Assembly (NCBI RefSeq): GCF_035918155.1
Contig: NZ_CP109327.1
Location: forward strand, 7,440,001 to 7,504,000
Length of the DNA stretch: 64,000 nt
Source: Streptomyces sp. NBC_01591
GTDB lineage: Bacteria > Actinomycetota > Actinomycetes > Streptomycetales > Streptomycetaceae
Direction of reading: 5' to 3'
Shown: positions 45,970 to 55,271 of the stretch, one piece after another
Layout of the letters: each line of letters opens with the position of its first letter
How positions within the stretch are numbered: position 1 is the stretch's first letter
Program-made: the position numbers and the translations under genes
Notes under the pieces: generated by a model
The model's input: the letters and a program-made list of their open reading frames with translations, nothing else
What the model was told of the DNA's origin: nothing
Databases searched by the model: none

Positions 45970-46213
45970 TGGGTTTGTGTATGCGTGCTGCCTCGGGCAG
46001 GGCAGCATTCGGGGGAATCGAAGATTTTGGAACTCGGTTGCGGGCGACGGAACTTGAGAACTGTTGCGGGTCGGCGCGAGATTCTCGCGGGTCGAGCCAC
46101 GACGGCGGATGCGGACTGCGTGTGGGGCCTGCGGTGCCCAGTCCGCCTGAAAGATGGCTGGTAGTTCGCAGAATTCGCAGGTCACCGCACGCTCGACGGG
46201 CTGCAGGCTGATC

Positions 46214-46905
46214 CGCACCGACTCCGGTGGCGTGACCCGCGAGTTCGTCTCCTGGCCCACGCAGCGTGGCCGGTGGCTGTCGTACTCAATCGGCATGACC
46301 ATCACCGACGCCACCCATCAGACCGTCGCGATGGTGCCGGCCTCGGCCTGCATGCCGGCCGTCGAGCCGGACGGCGAAGTCCATGACGGGGTATGGGTGA
46401 CCGAACTCGCCGGGGACGTGCTGGGCGGCTGGCCGGACGGGATGCGGCTGATCGTCCGCAAAGAACGGCCATACCTCGGCGCCCAGTTGCGATTCACCGG
46501 CGCCGACGGCATGCGCCTTACGACGTTTGCCACCCATACCAAGCACACTCCGATCGCCGCCCTGGAACTGCGTCACCGTCGGCGTGCCAGAGCCGAGGCT
46601 CGCATCTGCGCCGCCCGCGCTACCGGCTTGCGCAACCTCCCCTGTACGGCGCGACGCAGAACCAGATCTGGCTGGAGATCGTCTGGATCGCCCTCGATCT
46701 ACCCACCTGGATGCCAATGCTCGGCCTGACCTGCAAAGCTCGGCTGTGGAAAACGAAGCGACTGCGGCTTCGACTGTTCTGCACAGGCGCCCAGCTCGTC
46801 ACCACGAGCCCACGCGGTATCCTTCGCGTCGCGGCCCACTGGCTTTGGACAGATGTGATCACTGCTGCTCTGACACGGCTCGAAGCCCTGCCGTGCCCCG
46901 GCTGA
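46214..46905 (+). mobile_element. IS1380-family transposase remnant (C-terminal part, frameshifted)
   Basis: One frame reads GGVTREFVSWPTQRGRWLSY, SIGMTITDATHQTVAMVPAS, DGMRLIVRKERPYLGAQLRF and AALELRHRRRARAEARI. Near 46630 the homologous protein changes frame to NQIWLEIVWIALDLPTWMPM and ends DVITAALTRLEALPCPG at 46905. These are the second half of IS1380 transposases. The N-terminal half with the first catalytic Asp is missing. It is inactive. Element ends are not identified. Confidence 0.8.
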
Positions 46906-47210
46906 TCTGCATCTTCCCGTCCTTACGCACAGCACCAGCCCGAACCGGAGCGGTGGAACCCGGCGCTCACCCGACACGACAGCCGGGCGTTGGTGACAAC
47001 GCCGACTGTGGCGATGACTATCGCAGCGATCAGGATGACGATCCTGGCGTACTCCGGGAATTGCGGCGCACAACTACATTTAAGTGCGGCAGCCTGGGCA
47101 TCTTGATGCCGACATGATCGGTACGTATGCCTGTCGACGTATAGGTCCAGCCACCACCGCCCCGGTGGACGTGTGTAGCACGTCGTCACGGCAGCAGAGC
47201 ATATTTTCCC
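46906..47210 (+). other. Region between the IS1380 remnant and the phosphatase gene
   Basis: No supportable gene is in these 305 bases. The phosphatase promoter should lie here, but I see no clear hexamers or ribosome binding site. Confidence 0.3.
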
Positions 47211-47246
47211 TATATGGGCGACGATCGGTATATGGGTGACGATCGG
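47211..47246 (+). repeat. Tandem 18-bp duplication at the phosphatase start codon
   Basis: The unit TATATGGGCGACGATCGG (47211-47228) is followed directly by a copy with one change, C to T (47229-47246). Each copy carries an ATG in the same frame (47214, 47232), so the protein starts with MGDDRY repeated as MGDDRC. Neither ATG has a clear ribosome binding site. Confidence 0.75.
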
Positions 47247-49796
47247 TGTGGCTGGTGCGACGCTCCACTGCCAGAGTCGGCAGGCCCGGGTCGGCGGTAT
47301 TGCCATCAGGCGCATCGGCAGGCGGCCTGGCGGGCCAGGCGTCGCTGGCAGGCGGCGGCGGAGGCGCGGCAGGCGCTGGTGTTCGCGGAAGCGGATCTCC
47401 TGACGCAGGTGCAGGCCGCAACCCAGCAGGCGAGCGACTCGCGCCCGGGGCGAGGAGCGGAGGGCTGCCATGTTGCCGCCGTGGCGGAGGTACCCGGGCT
47501 GGCCGGGCGGCTGGTGAGCTGTGCCGTGTTGGCGGACCGGCGAGCCGGGGCCAGCTGGGCGCAGATCGGTGCTGGCCTGGGCATCAGCGCGGAGGCGGCC
47601 AGATGTCGCTTCAGGCGCCTGGAGGGATCCCTGCCTGGTGCCGCTCGGGGGAGTGAGAGCATGAGGGACCTTGCCGGCTTCGGCACTGGCACAGGCTCCG
47701 GCACGCATCTACTCCACGCCGTTTTGGACCAGTTCATGCGGGAGACAGGCGCCTCCGGGGGCCTGGTATACCTGCTGCCGCCGGGCGAGCGGGTGCTGCG
47801 GCTGGCGGTGCTGCGGGGGGTTCCCCGGCAGATCGCCGCGCACTGGACGCAGGTGCCGCTGGCGGCCCGCACCCCGGCGACCGACGCCGTGCGCGAGCGG
47901 CGTCTGGTGTGGGTAGGCGGCCAGGAAGAGATGGCGCGGGACTACCCGCAGATGGCGCTCGCGCTGCCCTACCCCTTCTCGGCGGCCGCTGCCCCGATCA
48001 CCACCGGCACCACCGCCTGGGGCGCCCTGGTGGCGCGGTGGCCCAGCTCGCATCCATTGCCGCTGACCCGGCACGAACGCAACGCGGTCCGTGCCTCCTG
48101 CCACCGCCTGGGCCTTCTGCTGCGGCAGGCCGCCGACAGCGGCCACCCGCTGCTGCCCGGGTCCGAGCCGCAGGTCCTGGCCCCCCTGCGTGCCCGCGCT
48201 CGCGGGCCAACCCAGGAGGCGGCAGCGGCGGACTTCGCCGAGCGCCTGCCCGGAGGATGCTGCACCTTGGACCTCGACGGCCGGATCACCTTCATCACAA
48301 CCACCGCCGCCGACCTCCTCGGCGCCAGCGCCGCCGACCTGCTGGGCGTCCTGCCACGACAGGTCCTGCCGTGGCTGGACGACCCAGTGGTCGAAGACCG
48401 CTACCGGGCCGCGGTGCTCAGCCACGAGGCCACCTCCTTCACCGCCTTGCGCCCACCGGACCGGTGGCTGTCCTTCCACCTCTACCCGGACGTCTCCGGC
48501 ATCAGCGTCCGCATCGCCCCGGCCTCCCCGGCCCCCGCCTCGGAGACGTCAGAGGTTCTGTACCCCGCACCGGCGGCCGCACCAGGCCGGTCGACCGCCC
48601 ACCACCATCTGATGCACCTCGCCGCCACGCTGACCGAGGCCGTCGGGGTCACGGACGTGATCGACCGGATCGCTGACCTGATCCCGACCGCCTTCGAGGC
48701 CCAAGCCCTCGCCCTGATGATCGCCGAGGAGGGCCGACTGCGGATCATCGGCTACCGCGGCTACCCCGCCGAACTCATGGACCGCTTCGACGGCACCCCC
48801 CTGGCCTCCAACACCCCTGCCGTGTGTGTCCTGACCAGCGGCGTCCCCAGCTTCTACGCCACCTTCGCGGACCTCAAGCGCGCTTTTCCCCCCGCCGCTC
48901 TGCAGGACGACAAGGCCGCCTGGGCCTTCCTGCCCCTGATCACCTCCGGCCGCCCCGTCGGCTCGCTGGTCCTCGCGTACGACCGTCCGCATCCCTTCAC
49001 GCCCGAGGAACGAGCCGTCCTCACCTCGACCGCCGGGCTGATCGCCCAGGCCCTGGACCGTGCTCGCCTCTACGACGCCAATCAGGCTCTCGCCCACAGC
49101 TTGCAAGCCAGTCTGCTGCCCCAAGCACTGCCCCGCGTCCCCGGCCTGGACGTGGCCACCCGCTACCTCCCCACCGCTCACGGCATCGACGTCGGCGGCG
49201 ACTTCTACGACCTCATTCATCTCGACACCGACCTCGCCGCCGCAGCAATCGGCGACGTCCAAGGCCACAACGTGAAAGCCGCCGCCCTCATGGGGCAGGT
49301 CCGCACCGCCGTCCACGCCACCGCCGGGGCGTCGCCCGGCCAAGTCCTCGCCCGCACCAACCGCCTGCTCACCGACCTCGACCCCGGCCTGTTCACCAGC
49401 TGCCTCTACGTCCAGCTCGACCTGGCACGCCACCGCGCCTGCCTGGCCACCGCCGGCCACCCGCCCCCACTCCTGCGCCACCCCGACCTACACACTGAGA
49501 TCCTCCCGATGACGCCCGGTCTCCTGCTCGGCATCGACCCCGCCGCCGACTACCCGGAGACCGACATCCCCCTACCGCCCGGGGCCGTGCTCGCCCTGTA
49601 CACCGACGGACTCGTCGAAACCTCCGGCATCGACATCGACGACGCCACCGCCGACCTCGCCGCCCAGCTCGCACAGGCCCGGGGCCAGACCCTGGAGGCT
49701 CTAGCCGACACCCTCATCCACCACGCCCAACGGTCCGCCCCCCGCAACGACGACATCGCCCTGCTCCTCATCCAGCCTCAACAGCACGGCCGCTGA
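47214..49796 (+). CDS. Multi-sensor PP2C (SpoIIE-type) phosphatase with N-terminal zinc motif
   Basis: 860 residues. A zinc-type [20 protein letters not shown] motif (about 12-32) and an alpha-helical part with a helix-turn-helix-like [19 protein letters not shown] (about 118-140) come first. A GAF-like domain follows (about 160-305), then a PAS domain (about 340-440, [20 protein letters not shown]) and a second GAF (about 465-620). The SpoIIE/PP2C catalytic domain fills 635-855 ([39 protein letters not shown]). Asp residues in GGDFYD and GDVQGH bind Mn/Mg. It should dephosphorylate an anti-sigma-factor antagonist, so it is a stress sensor. The start may be 47214 or 47232. Confidence 0.9.
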   Translation: MGDDRYMGDDRCGWCDAPLPESAGPGRRYCHQAHRQAAWRARRRWQAAAEARQALVFAEADLLTQVQAATQQASDSRPGRGAEGCHVAAVAEVPGLAGRLVSCAVLADRRAGASWAQIGAGLGISAEAARCRFRRLEGSLPGAARGSESMRDLAGFGTGTGSGTHLLHAVLDQFMRETGASGGLVYLLPPGERVLRLAVLRGVPRQIAAHWTQVPLAARTPATDAVRERRLVWVGGQEEMARDYPQMALALPYPFSAAAAPITTGTTAWGALVARWPSSHPLPLTRHERNAVRASCHRLGLLLRQAADSGHPLLPGSEPQVLAPLRARARGPTQEAAAADFAERLPGGCCTLDLDGRITFITTTAADLLGASAADLLGVLPRQVLPWLDDPVVEDRYRAAVLSHEATSFTALRPPDRWLSFHLYPDVSGISVRIAPASPAPASETSEVLYPAPAAAPGRSTAHHHLMHLAATLTEAVGVTDVIDRIADLIPTAFEAQALALMIAEEGRLRIIGYRGYPAELMDRFDGTPLASNTPAVCVLTSGVPSFYATFADLKRAFPPAALQDDKAAWAFLPLITSGRPVGSLVLAYDRPHPFTPEERAVLTSTAGLIAQALDRARLYDANQALAHSLQASLLPQALPRVPGLDVATRYLPTAHGIDVGGDFYDLIHLDTDLAAAAIGDVQGHNVKAAALMGQVRTAVHATAGASPGQVLARTNRLLTDLDPGLFTSCLYVQLDLARHRACLATAGHPPPLLRHPDLHTEILPMTPGLLLGIDPAADYPETDIPLPPGAVLALYTDGLVETSGIDIDDATADLAAQLAQARGQTLEALADTLIHHAQRSAPRNDDIALLLIQPQQHGR

Positions 49797-50026
49797 CACC
49801 AAAGGCCTGCCCGGCTGACAGCCGGCTCGGACACGGGCTCGAGCGGTGCCGGTCCGATGCGTAGCGTCTCCAGCCAAACACCGGGAATCTCAGCGGCCGT
49901 GGGCCTGAGGGCCCGGACGGCCGCTTGCTCGGTGATCCACGTCCCATCGTCGGGTCCTCCGAGTGGGAGTAGTCGGCCCAGATCGAGCTGGCGCCGTACT
50001 GCCTGTACCCACGCTTCACTTGTCAC
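49778..50026 (-). CDS. Small protein of the Asp23-operon-associated type
   Basis: 82 residues from the GTG at 50026. [40 protein letters not shown] and [19 protein letters not shown] resemble the small proteins ([11 protein letters not shown] and P-G-V-x-L-x-x-L-R-I) encoded next to Asp23/Gls24 genes in Streptomyces. The usual form is longer. This one ends early, converging on the phosphatase with a 19-base overlap, so it may be truncated. It is divergent from the Asp23 operon. The function is unknown. Confidence 0.55.
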   Translation of the reverse strand: MTSEAWVQAVRRQLDLGRLLPLGGPDDGTWITEQAAVRALRPTAAEIPGVWLETLRIGPAPLEPVSEPAVSRAGLWCQRPCC

Positions 50027-50225
50027 CGGTCTCTCACCCTCTTCTACGGCTGCGGTTCTCTCCCCCCTCCACCCGCACTGCGCCCCGATTCCACAAGGGA
50101 TCCAGTCATAGGGGCGCTCATGCCGCTCGTTTGACCACCGGATCTGAACTCGGACGAAACGCACTAAAGCGAATATAATCTGACTCGCGAATGCCAGGTG
50201 AGTTCCTTCAGGGAGGAATGACCTG

Positions 50226-50657
50226 ATGACTGAGAACAGCGGCGTAGAGCACGGCAGGGCGCCCGGCTCTCGAGGCCGGACGACCATCGCCGAGGTGGTG
50301 GTAGAGAAGATCGCCGGAATGGCGGCACGGGACGTACCCGGCGTCCATGCCTTGGGCAGTGGATTCGCGCGCTCGATGGGATCCGTGCGGGAGCGGATGC
50401 CCGGCGCTGGTAGTGGCAAATCTGTTACGCGGGGGGTCAGCGTCGAGGTGGGAGAGGTGCAGGCCGCCATCGATCTGGAGATCGTCGTCGACTACGGCGT
50501 CTCGATTGCGGATGTGGCCAGTGACGTTCGCGAGAACGTGATCTCCGCAGTGGAGCGGATGGCGGGTCTGGAAGTCGTGGAAGTCAACATCGCGGTCAGC
50601 GATGTGAAGCTGCCCGACGAGGAGGACGCAGAGGAACAGCGGCAGCGGGTCCAGTAG
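50226..50657 (+). CDS. Asp23/Gls24 family envelope stress protein (first copy)
   Basis: 143 residues. [40 protein letters not shown] and [40 protein letters not shown] are the Asp23 (alkaline shock protein 23) pattern. In Staphylococcus Asp23 coats the inner membrane through AmaP. GGGAGGA precedes the ATG. A TATAAT at 50174-50179 is a good -10 element, but the matching -35 is not clear. It opens a five-gene operon with an AmaP homologue at the end. Confidence 0.93.
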   Translation: MTENSGVEHGRAPGSRGRTTIAEVVVEKIAGMAARDVPGVHALGSGFARSMGSVRERMPGAGSGKSVTRGVSVEVGEVQAAIDLEIVVDYGVSIADVASDVRENVISAVERMAGLEVVEVNIAVSDVKLPDEEDAEEQRQRVQ

Positions 50658-50698
50658 CCAAGGGGGGGGATCAGCCCGCTTGACTGAAGGAGCGCGTG

Positions 50699-50908
50699 AT
50701 GAGCAAGGCCGTGGTGGGCTTGATTGCCGGAATGGCACTGGGTTTTGCCGGGTACTTCGGTGGCTTCTGGGCCTTCCTGCTGGTGCTGGTACTGGGCGCC
50801 GCCGGACTTGTCGCTGGGCGCTTGATGGAAGGTGATCTCGAACCCAGTGACTTCATCCGCCGCCGTGACAACCACCAAGGGATCCGCCAGGGAGACCGGT
50901 GGCAGTGA
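50699..50908 (+). CDS. Small DUF2273-like membrane protein
   Basis: 69 residues from the ATG at 50699 with AAGGAGCG upstream. Two hydrophobic segments joined by Gly-rich turns (VVGLIAGMALGFAGYFGGFW, AFLLVLVLGAAGLVAGRLME) are followed by a charged tail DLEPSDFIRRRD. Small double-membrane-span proteins of this type (DUF2273) stand beside Asp23 genes in many Gram-positive bacteria. The next gene starts within its last codons. Confidence 0.8.
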   Translation: MSKAVVGLIAGMALGFAGYFGGFWAFLLVLVLGAAGLVAGRLMEGDLEPSDFIRRRDNHQGIRQGDRWQ

Positions 50909-51351
50909 CCAGCGACCCCGATCATCGTCCGGGCATTCCCCGCGGGGAGCGGGGTGCGACCACCGTCGCCGACCGGGTCGTTGCGAAGATTGCTTCCCAC
51001 GCGGCCCGCGAGGCGCTGGGCCGGTTCACCGAGTCGACCAGCCACGTACCACCCGGCCGCCAGACGCCACGCGTGACGGTGTCCGTGCGGCGGGCACCGG
51101 AGCAGGGCGACGCAGGACGAGGCCGCCTTCCTACCGAAAGCCGGTCGGCCGTGCTCGGCGAAGCGCGGATGCGCATCGCGGTGGAGCTGGGCTATCCGTC
51201 CGACATCGGGGCTCAGTGTGCTGCGGTGCGCCGCGAGGTCACCGAACGGCTCAGGGCATGGGCCTCCATTGACGTGTTCGAGCTCACGGTGTCGGTCGAG
51301 AGGCTGCACTCGGTGCACTCGCGGTATACAGACCAGGCGAGGGTGAGATGA
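50899..51351 (+). CDS. Asp23/Gls24 family envelope stress protein (second copy)
   Basis: 150 residues from the GTG at 50899, overlapping the previous gene by 10 bases. GERGATTVADRVVAKIASHA, AREALGRFTEST then MRIAVELGYPSDIGAQCAAV, RREVTERLRAWASIDVFELT are the Asp23 pattern with a central Arg-rich insertion. It lies between the small membrane protein and DUF6286 genes. A paralogous pair of Asp23 proteins in one operon is usual in actinomycetes. Confidence 0.88.
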   Translation: MAVTSDPDHRPGIPRGERGATTVADRVVAKIASHAAREALGRFTESTSHVPPGRQTPRVTVSVRRAPEQGDAGRGRLPTESRSAVLGEARMRIAVELGYPSDIGAQCAAVRREVTERLRAWASIDVFELTVSVERLHSVHSRYTDQARVR

Positions 51352-52031
51352 ACGCGAACCCCCGGCGGCAACCGGCCGGCGATGGCGACATTCCCTTCGG
51401 TACGGGACAGGCAGCTTCGTCCGCGGGCGCTCCCCGGGGCACGGGCGCGACAGAAGCGGTCCATAAATCGGGCCGGGCGGCGCGCCGCTTCTGGTCCGCG
51501 CGACGGATCCCCGCAGCCATTGTGGCGCTGCTGTCCGTCGCAGCGATTGGACTGCTCCTGTATGACGTGGTCTTGGCGCGGGCCGACCGGTCTGCGATGA
51601 GTTGGCGTCGGCGGCTCGCCGAGGAACTGGCCACACGGCCACTGGATGACATCTGGATGATCGTCGGTGCCGCAGTGGCGATGGCCCTCGGCCTGTGGCT
51701 TTTCCTGCTGGCAGTGACGCCGGGTCTGCGCAAGCTGCTGCCCATGCGGCAGCCCGCCGGTACCCCCAGGACAGGGGAAGTATGCGCCGGGCTCGACCGC
51801 CGCGCAGCCGCCCTGTTTCTGCGCGACCGGGCCATGTGGGTGTCCGGTGTCCAATCGGCACAGGTCGATGTCGGCCGCCGGAAGGTCAAAGTCCTGGCGC
51901 ATGCACACTTCCGCGAACTCAACGAGGTCCGCGCAGACCTGGACGTCACGCTGGGCGAGGCCATGACGACACTGGGTCTCGGCCGGCAACCCACGCTGGT
52001 TGTGCTTGTCCGGCGCCCGAAGAAGGGGTGA
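51348..52031 (+). CDS. DUF6286 membrane protein of the Asp23 operon
   Basis: 227 residues. The first 45 residues are disordered. Two membrane helices are at about 55-77 (PAAIVALLSVAAIGLLLYDV) and 100-125 (IWMIVGAAVAMALGLWLFLL). A cytosolic domain follows with GLDRRAAALFLRDRAMWVSG and LDVTLGEAMTTLGL. DUF6286 is the usual partner of AmaP in Streptomyces Asp23 operons and is itself AmaP-like. The start overlaps the Asp23 stop by 4 bases. Confidence 0.88.
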   Translation: MNANPRRQPAGDGDIPFGTGQAASSAGAPRGTGATEAVHKSGRAARRFWSARRIPAAIVALLSVAAIGLLLYDVVLARADRSAMSWRRRLAEELATRPLDDIWMIVGAAVAMALGLWLFLLAVTPGLRKLLPMRQPAGTPRTGEVCAGLDRRAAALFLRDRAMWVSGVQSAQVDVGRRKVKVLAHAHFRELNEVRADLDVTLGEAMTTLGLGRQPTLVVLVRRPKKG

Positions 52032-52040
52032 GGTGTCCCG

Positions 52041-52637
52041 ATGCTCAAGGCGGTGAACCGGGTGCTGCTGGGGCTGATCGGCCTTGGACTCTTTGCCCTG
52101 GGGGGCGGTGTGGTGCTGGGCGGGCTAGATCTGCATCGTCGCTGGGGTTTTGACGTGCCGGGATGGTGGCCCTTCCGAGGTCCGGACGATGTGGTGCTGG
52201 GCACTGAGGGAAGCACCCGGTGGCGGGAGGAGGACTGGTTGTGGCCGGCCGTCATTGCCGTGCTCGCCGTGCTGCTCGCGCTGCTGCTGTGGTGGTTTCT
52301 GGCGCAACTGCGTAGACACCGGCTGGGTCAGGTTCTGATCGACAGCGAAGACGACGCGGCGGTCCGACTCAACGGGCGCGCGATGGAGGACGCGATCGCA
52401 GAAGAAGCGCAAGCTCTGGACGGGGTCTCGCGGGCTCATGTGCGGCTGACACATCGGCGTGCTGCTCCGGCCGCACGAGTGCGGCTGCTGCTCCGGCCTC
52501 ACGCGGAACCAGCGCAGACGCTAGGGCAACTGAGCCGGGAAACGCTCGCACACGCACGGGACTCGGCAGGCCTGGACCGCCTCCCGTCGGAGGTCCGACT
52601 CCGGGAAGTCCGCCACCGCGCCCGCCACGTCGCTTAA
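52041..52637 (+). CDS. amaP: AmaP-like alkaline shock membrane anchor protein
   Basis: 198 residues with an N-terminal membrane helix (AVNRVLLGLIGLGLFALGGG), a short outer loop, a second helix (PAVIAVLAVLLALLLWWFLA) and a cytosolic domain (RLNGRAMEDAIAEEAQALDG, VSRAHVRLTHRR). AmaP anchors Asp23 at the membrane in Staphylococcus. Gene order and topology support the same role. The gene starts 10 bases after DUF6286 and ends the operon. Confidence 0.82.
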   Translation: MLKAVNRVLLGLIGLGLFALGGGVVLGGLDLHRRWGFDVPGWWPFRGPDDVVLGTEGSTRWREEDWLWPAVIAVLAVLLALLLWWFLAQLRRHRLGQVLIDSEDDAAVRLNGRAMEDAIAEEAQALDGVSRAHVRLTHRRAAPAARVRLLLRPHAEPAQTLGQLSRETLAHARDSAGLDRLPSEVRLREVRHRARHVA

Positions 52638-53039
52638 GAAGGGCTTGCAGAGAATCAACGTGCTGGTTTGATCTTTGTTGGGCCGTTGGCTGTCGCAGGG
52701 AACGCGGCCACGTCGGTGGGCGTGCGGAATCAGACCATTCGACTTGGTGCCGGTGGTGGTCGAGGCGACAGTTTCCACGATGACCTCGTGGCCCCTTTTG
52801 CAGGCTCTGCCGGATTGCTGTTCACTGTGCCGGACGCGCTCTCGCCTGTGTCACCGAGGGCCTCGCTCGTTCCTCCTTGGACACCGTCCTGCCGGGGCCG
52901 GGCTCGGTCGCCTATTCGTCGGCATGGAAGCAGTGCTGCGCACTGAGATTGTCCTGTCCTGCTGACGTTTCGTCCACATCAGTGACCAGCTGTGCTGTTT
53001 GGATCCCCCGCAACCCTCGCCTCGCCTGAATCGCCGTGT
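52638..53039 (+). other. 400-base region after the Asp23 operon
   Basis: No frame shows coding character or a start site. The region must end the Asp23 transcript and start that of the DUF6131 gene. I see no clear terminator hairpin. Confidence 0.3.
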
Positions 53040-53058
53040 GTATGCGTGAGGCGCATAC
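53040..53058 (+). promoter_or_regulatory. Hairpin in the leader of the DUF6131 gene
   Basis: GTATGCG (53040-53046) pairs with CGCATAC (53052-53058) around TGAGG. The GGAGGA ribosome binding site of the DUF6131 gene begins 20 bases downstream, so the hairpin is likely in its 5' leader or at its promoter. Confidence 0.45.
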
Positions 53059-53087
53059 TGAAAAGACCTGCGAGAATGGAGGACGCC

Positions 53088-53243
53088 ATGATCATTCTCG
53101 GCGTCATTCTGCTGGTCATCGGCCTGGTGGCCGGCATATCGATCCTGTGGACCATCGGTATCGTGCTCGTCGCGATCGGCATCGTTCTCTGGATCCTGGG
53201 TGCCGTCGGGCATGCGGTGGGCGGTCGACGGCATTACTGGTAG
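53088..53243 (+). CDS. DUF6131-type small membrane protein
   Basis: 51 residues from the ATG at 53088, with GGAGGA at 53078-53083. Two hydrophobic helices, IILGVILLVIGLVAGISILW and IGIVLVAIGIVLWILGAVGH, are followed by a short basic tail (GGRRHYW). This matches DUF6131, a tiny membrane protein common in actinomycetes, often near stress genes. An in-frame ATG at 53076 would overlap the ribosome binding site and is less likely. The function is unknown. Confidence 0.85.
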   Translation: MIILGVILLVIGLVAGISILWTIGIVLVAIGIVLWILGAVGHAVGGRRHYW

Positions 53244-53379
53244 AGCTGCTTGTTCCGGCTGGCCTTACACGCGGCCATTGAGACGTCCAGCAGATCTCAG
53301 GGTGCTTGGGCGCCGTGTGCTCGTATATGGTGCCGGTCCGCAAATGGCTGCCAGGGTCGGAAATCAAACGTCCCGGATG

Positions 53380-53820
53380 GGAGCAGCTCATCGCCCGGGA
53401 ACCCGTCCGTCCCCGTCCTCTGGGCGGTTCTGGAGGACAAGAGCCGGTACGCGGACTGGGTGTTGGGGACCTTCGACTCCGTCCTGGGCAACGGGCGTTG
53501 GCCGGAACTCGGATCGTCGATCAAGTATACGGTGCGTCTGGGGCCGGAGGAGTTCCGCGGACGTACGACGGTCCGTCGCTCGACGCGATGCGCGCACTGG
53601 AACTGGAAGCGCACGGGGGCCCGTTGGGTATGGCGCGGATTGCCATTGACGTCCGGCCGTAGGCGACAAAGCCTTGGTCATTCTCGACGAGCATCCGCTG
53701 CGCGGGCTGGGAGGAAGTCTCCACGACACAGTTCTCGAAGCCGTTGCGCAGATCCGGCACCGCAGCATGCTGCGGCGACTTGCAGAAGTCGTCGAAGGAA
53801 TGCCCCAGGACGCGGGGTGA
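53380..53820 (+). pseudogene. Decayed SRPBCC-family gene (two or more frameshifts)
   Basis: Homologous pieces appear in three plus frames in the right order: VLWAVLEDKSRYADWVLGTF and ELGSSIKYTVRLGPEEFRGR, then ALELEAHGGPLGMARIAIDV, then GDKALVILDEHPLRGLGGSL and RHRSMLRRLAEVVEG with a stop at 53820. Together they make one SRPBCC/polyketide-cyclase-like protein of about 145 residues. The frame breaks are near 53590 and 53657. A start codon cannot be fixed. It is a recent pseudogene or a region of poor sequence. Confidence 0.75.
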
Positions 53821-54202
53821 GTGACAGGCCGAGAGGGCCTGCTCCAACAATGCGTCTGCCTGCCGATCCCGGTGGGCAGTGAGGCATCGGTGCGCAGGGT
53901 CTCTGTCCCGTTCCGTCCCCGCTCATTCAGGCGGCGATGAGAGTGGTGCTCCTGGGAGCAACGTCGCGCGCTGGAATTGCATGAGCGTCCCGTCCTTGCC
54001 CTGCGTTGGAGCCTCGCATACACCGCGACAACAGCCATGGAACAACGCACCCGGCCGGCACTCTGTGACCGTACGACCTGTGCCTGGGCCCCGCAGCGAC
54101 ACATCGCCAAACATCGATCACCGCACGGCGGGCCACCCCGGCAGGAGCGTCCGATGCGCCGCCCAAGGTGCGAGGCGCCCGATACCGATCAGACTTGAAT
54201 TC
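53821..54202. other. 380-base region without a supportable gene
   Basis: Frames are open but without conserved pattern. It separates the decayed SRPBCC gene from the second gvp segment and may hold its promoter. No repeat or hexamer pair stands out. Confidence 0.3.
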
Positions 54203-54525
54203 ATGGCAGAAGAATGTCGGCCGAGCGCCGGGAAATCCTTGACGACAGCAGTTCGCCGCACGCCATGCGTGCGTGGAGCGAAACATGCTGCCCGTCCTGC
54301 CTGCCGGAGCCTGAATGGGCTGATCGACCATCCAACGGAGGGCGGACCAGTGGTGAGGCGTGTGTCGAGGGCGGTTGGTGCGTCGTCGTGGACGTCCTTG
54401 AACTGCTCTGGTTTCCAGGCACAACGAGCCTTCTTGCCACCTACGAGGTACAGCTCGATCGCGACGGCGAACTCATGGGGTACCGCAGGATCCGCCGCTA
54501 TCGGCGGGGGTCCGCCGATGAGTGA
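54203..54525 (+). pseudogene. gvpO: Broken second gvpO gene
   Basis: From the ATG at 54203 one frame gives a GvpO-like basic start (MAEECRPSAGKSLTTAVRRT). Another frame, open from 54214, holds the GvpO C-terminus: GGWCVVVDVLELLWFPGTTS, LLATYEVQLDRDGELMGYRR, stop at 54523-54525. The middle of the domain (E-L-x-x-L-x-G-x-x-P-E-x-V-S) is missing. Deletion plus frameshift has destroyed the gene. The next gene overlaps its end by 8 bases, which preserves the ancestral gvpO-first order. Confidence 0.7.
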
Positions 54526-55270
54526 TGCAGGTGTGCCCAACAACCGGAAGGACGACCCATGCCTGCGGCTGCTGCCGAGGAACGCCGGCGGCGTGGGCAC
54601 CCCGTCTGCCCTTCTGCGGACGATCCGGCACGGGCAGGTTGACGCAGTCGTCAGTGAGGCTCTTTCGAAGCTCCGCGCCCGGCGGCGTGATGTGTTGGCT
54701 CACCGAGATCTTTTGCTGCGATTCTCGGATGAGGGCCCGGTACCGCCCATGCGGTTCGGGATTGTCGCTCTGGATGAGGAGACCGTGCGCGGTCGACTGG
54801 CCGTTGGCGAGACGGGTCACGTTGCTGCACTGGAGTATCGCTCCGACGCGGTCGAGGTCAACGTCAAGGCACTCCCGACACAGAACGCACTTGCAATTCT
54901 CGTCGCGGAGGACAAGAAGGTCCGGCGGCTGCTGGAGGAAGTACGTCGACGCCCCGGATATAGAGCCGGCCTCCGGCCGGGCGAGGCCGTGGCGGCTGCT
55001 CTTGAGAACAGGGCCGCCGAAGTCAGCCGACGAGTCCTGCGCGAGCTCACACCCATGGCCCGCGTGGTGGCCACCGGACCGGACGTCCAGGGACGTGTGC
55101 TGAACGTGTCCTTCCTTGTCACCCGCGGAGACAGCGACGACTTCCGAAGTGTGGCGGAGCGAATTACCGAAGCGCACCGTGAACACGTCGAACTTCGTCT
55201 CGCGGGCCCGCTGCCCTGCTGCGGCTTCGTTGCCGCTGAAGGCACTCACTTTCGGGCCGCCGGAGTCTGA
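54518..55270 (+). CDS. Second GvpF/L-family gas vesicle protein
   Basis: 250 residues from the ATG at 54518. LRTIRHGQVDAVVSEALSKL, HRDLLLRFSDEGPVPPMRFG, IVALDEETVRGRL, LRELTPMARVVATG and ELRLAGPLPCCGFV show the GvpF/L fold and its conserved LR-GP-P end. The first 25 residues are atypical; intact relatives begin V-Y-x-Y. By position (after gvpO, before gvpG) it is the GvpF of this segment, but it is strongly diverged from the GvpF at 43755. A diverged paralogue or a degenerating copy is possible. Confidence 0.78.
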   Translation: MSDAGVPNNRKDDPCLRLLPRNAGGVGTPSALLRTIRHGQVDAVVSEALSKLRARRRDVLAHRDLLLRFSDEGPVPPMRFGIVALDEETVRGRLAVGETGHVAALEYRSDAVEVNVKALPTQNALAILVAEDKKVRRLLEEVRRRPGYRAGLRPGEAVAAALENRAAEVSRRVLRELTPMARVVATGPDVQGRVLNVSFLVTRGDSDDFRSVAERITEAHREHVELRLAGPLPCCGFVAAEGTHFRAAGV

Positions 55271-55271
55271 C

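Larger units (their letters stand above)
45379..46213. other. 835-base non-coding region between gvpO and the IS1380 remnant
   Basis: No frame here has coding character with a start site. It must hold the gvp operon promoter on the minus strand. Three inverted repeats are listed separately. At 45876-45898 the plus strand has GTTT, 13 bases, GGTAAG, which loosely resembles a SigB-type promoter, but no intact gene follows on that strand. Confidence 0.4.

Noticed and set aside
46154..46729. 191-codon frame as an intact IS1380 transposase
   Set aside because: Only the C-terminal half of the family is present and the homologous sequence changes frame near 46630, so it was listed as a relic.
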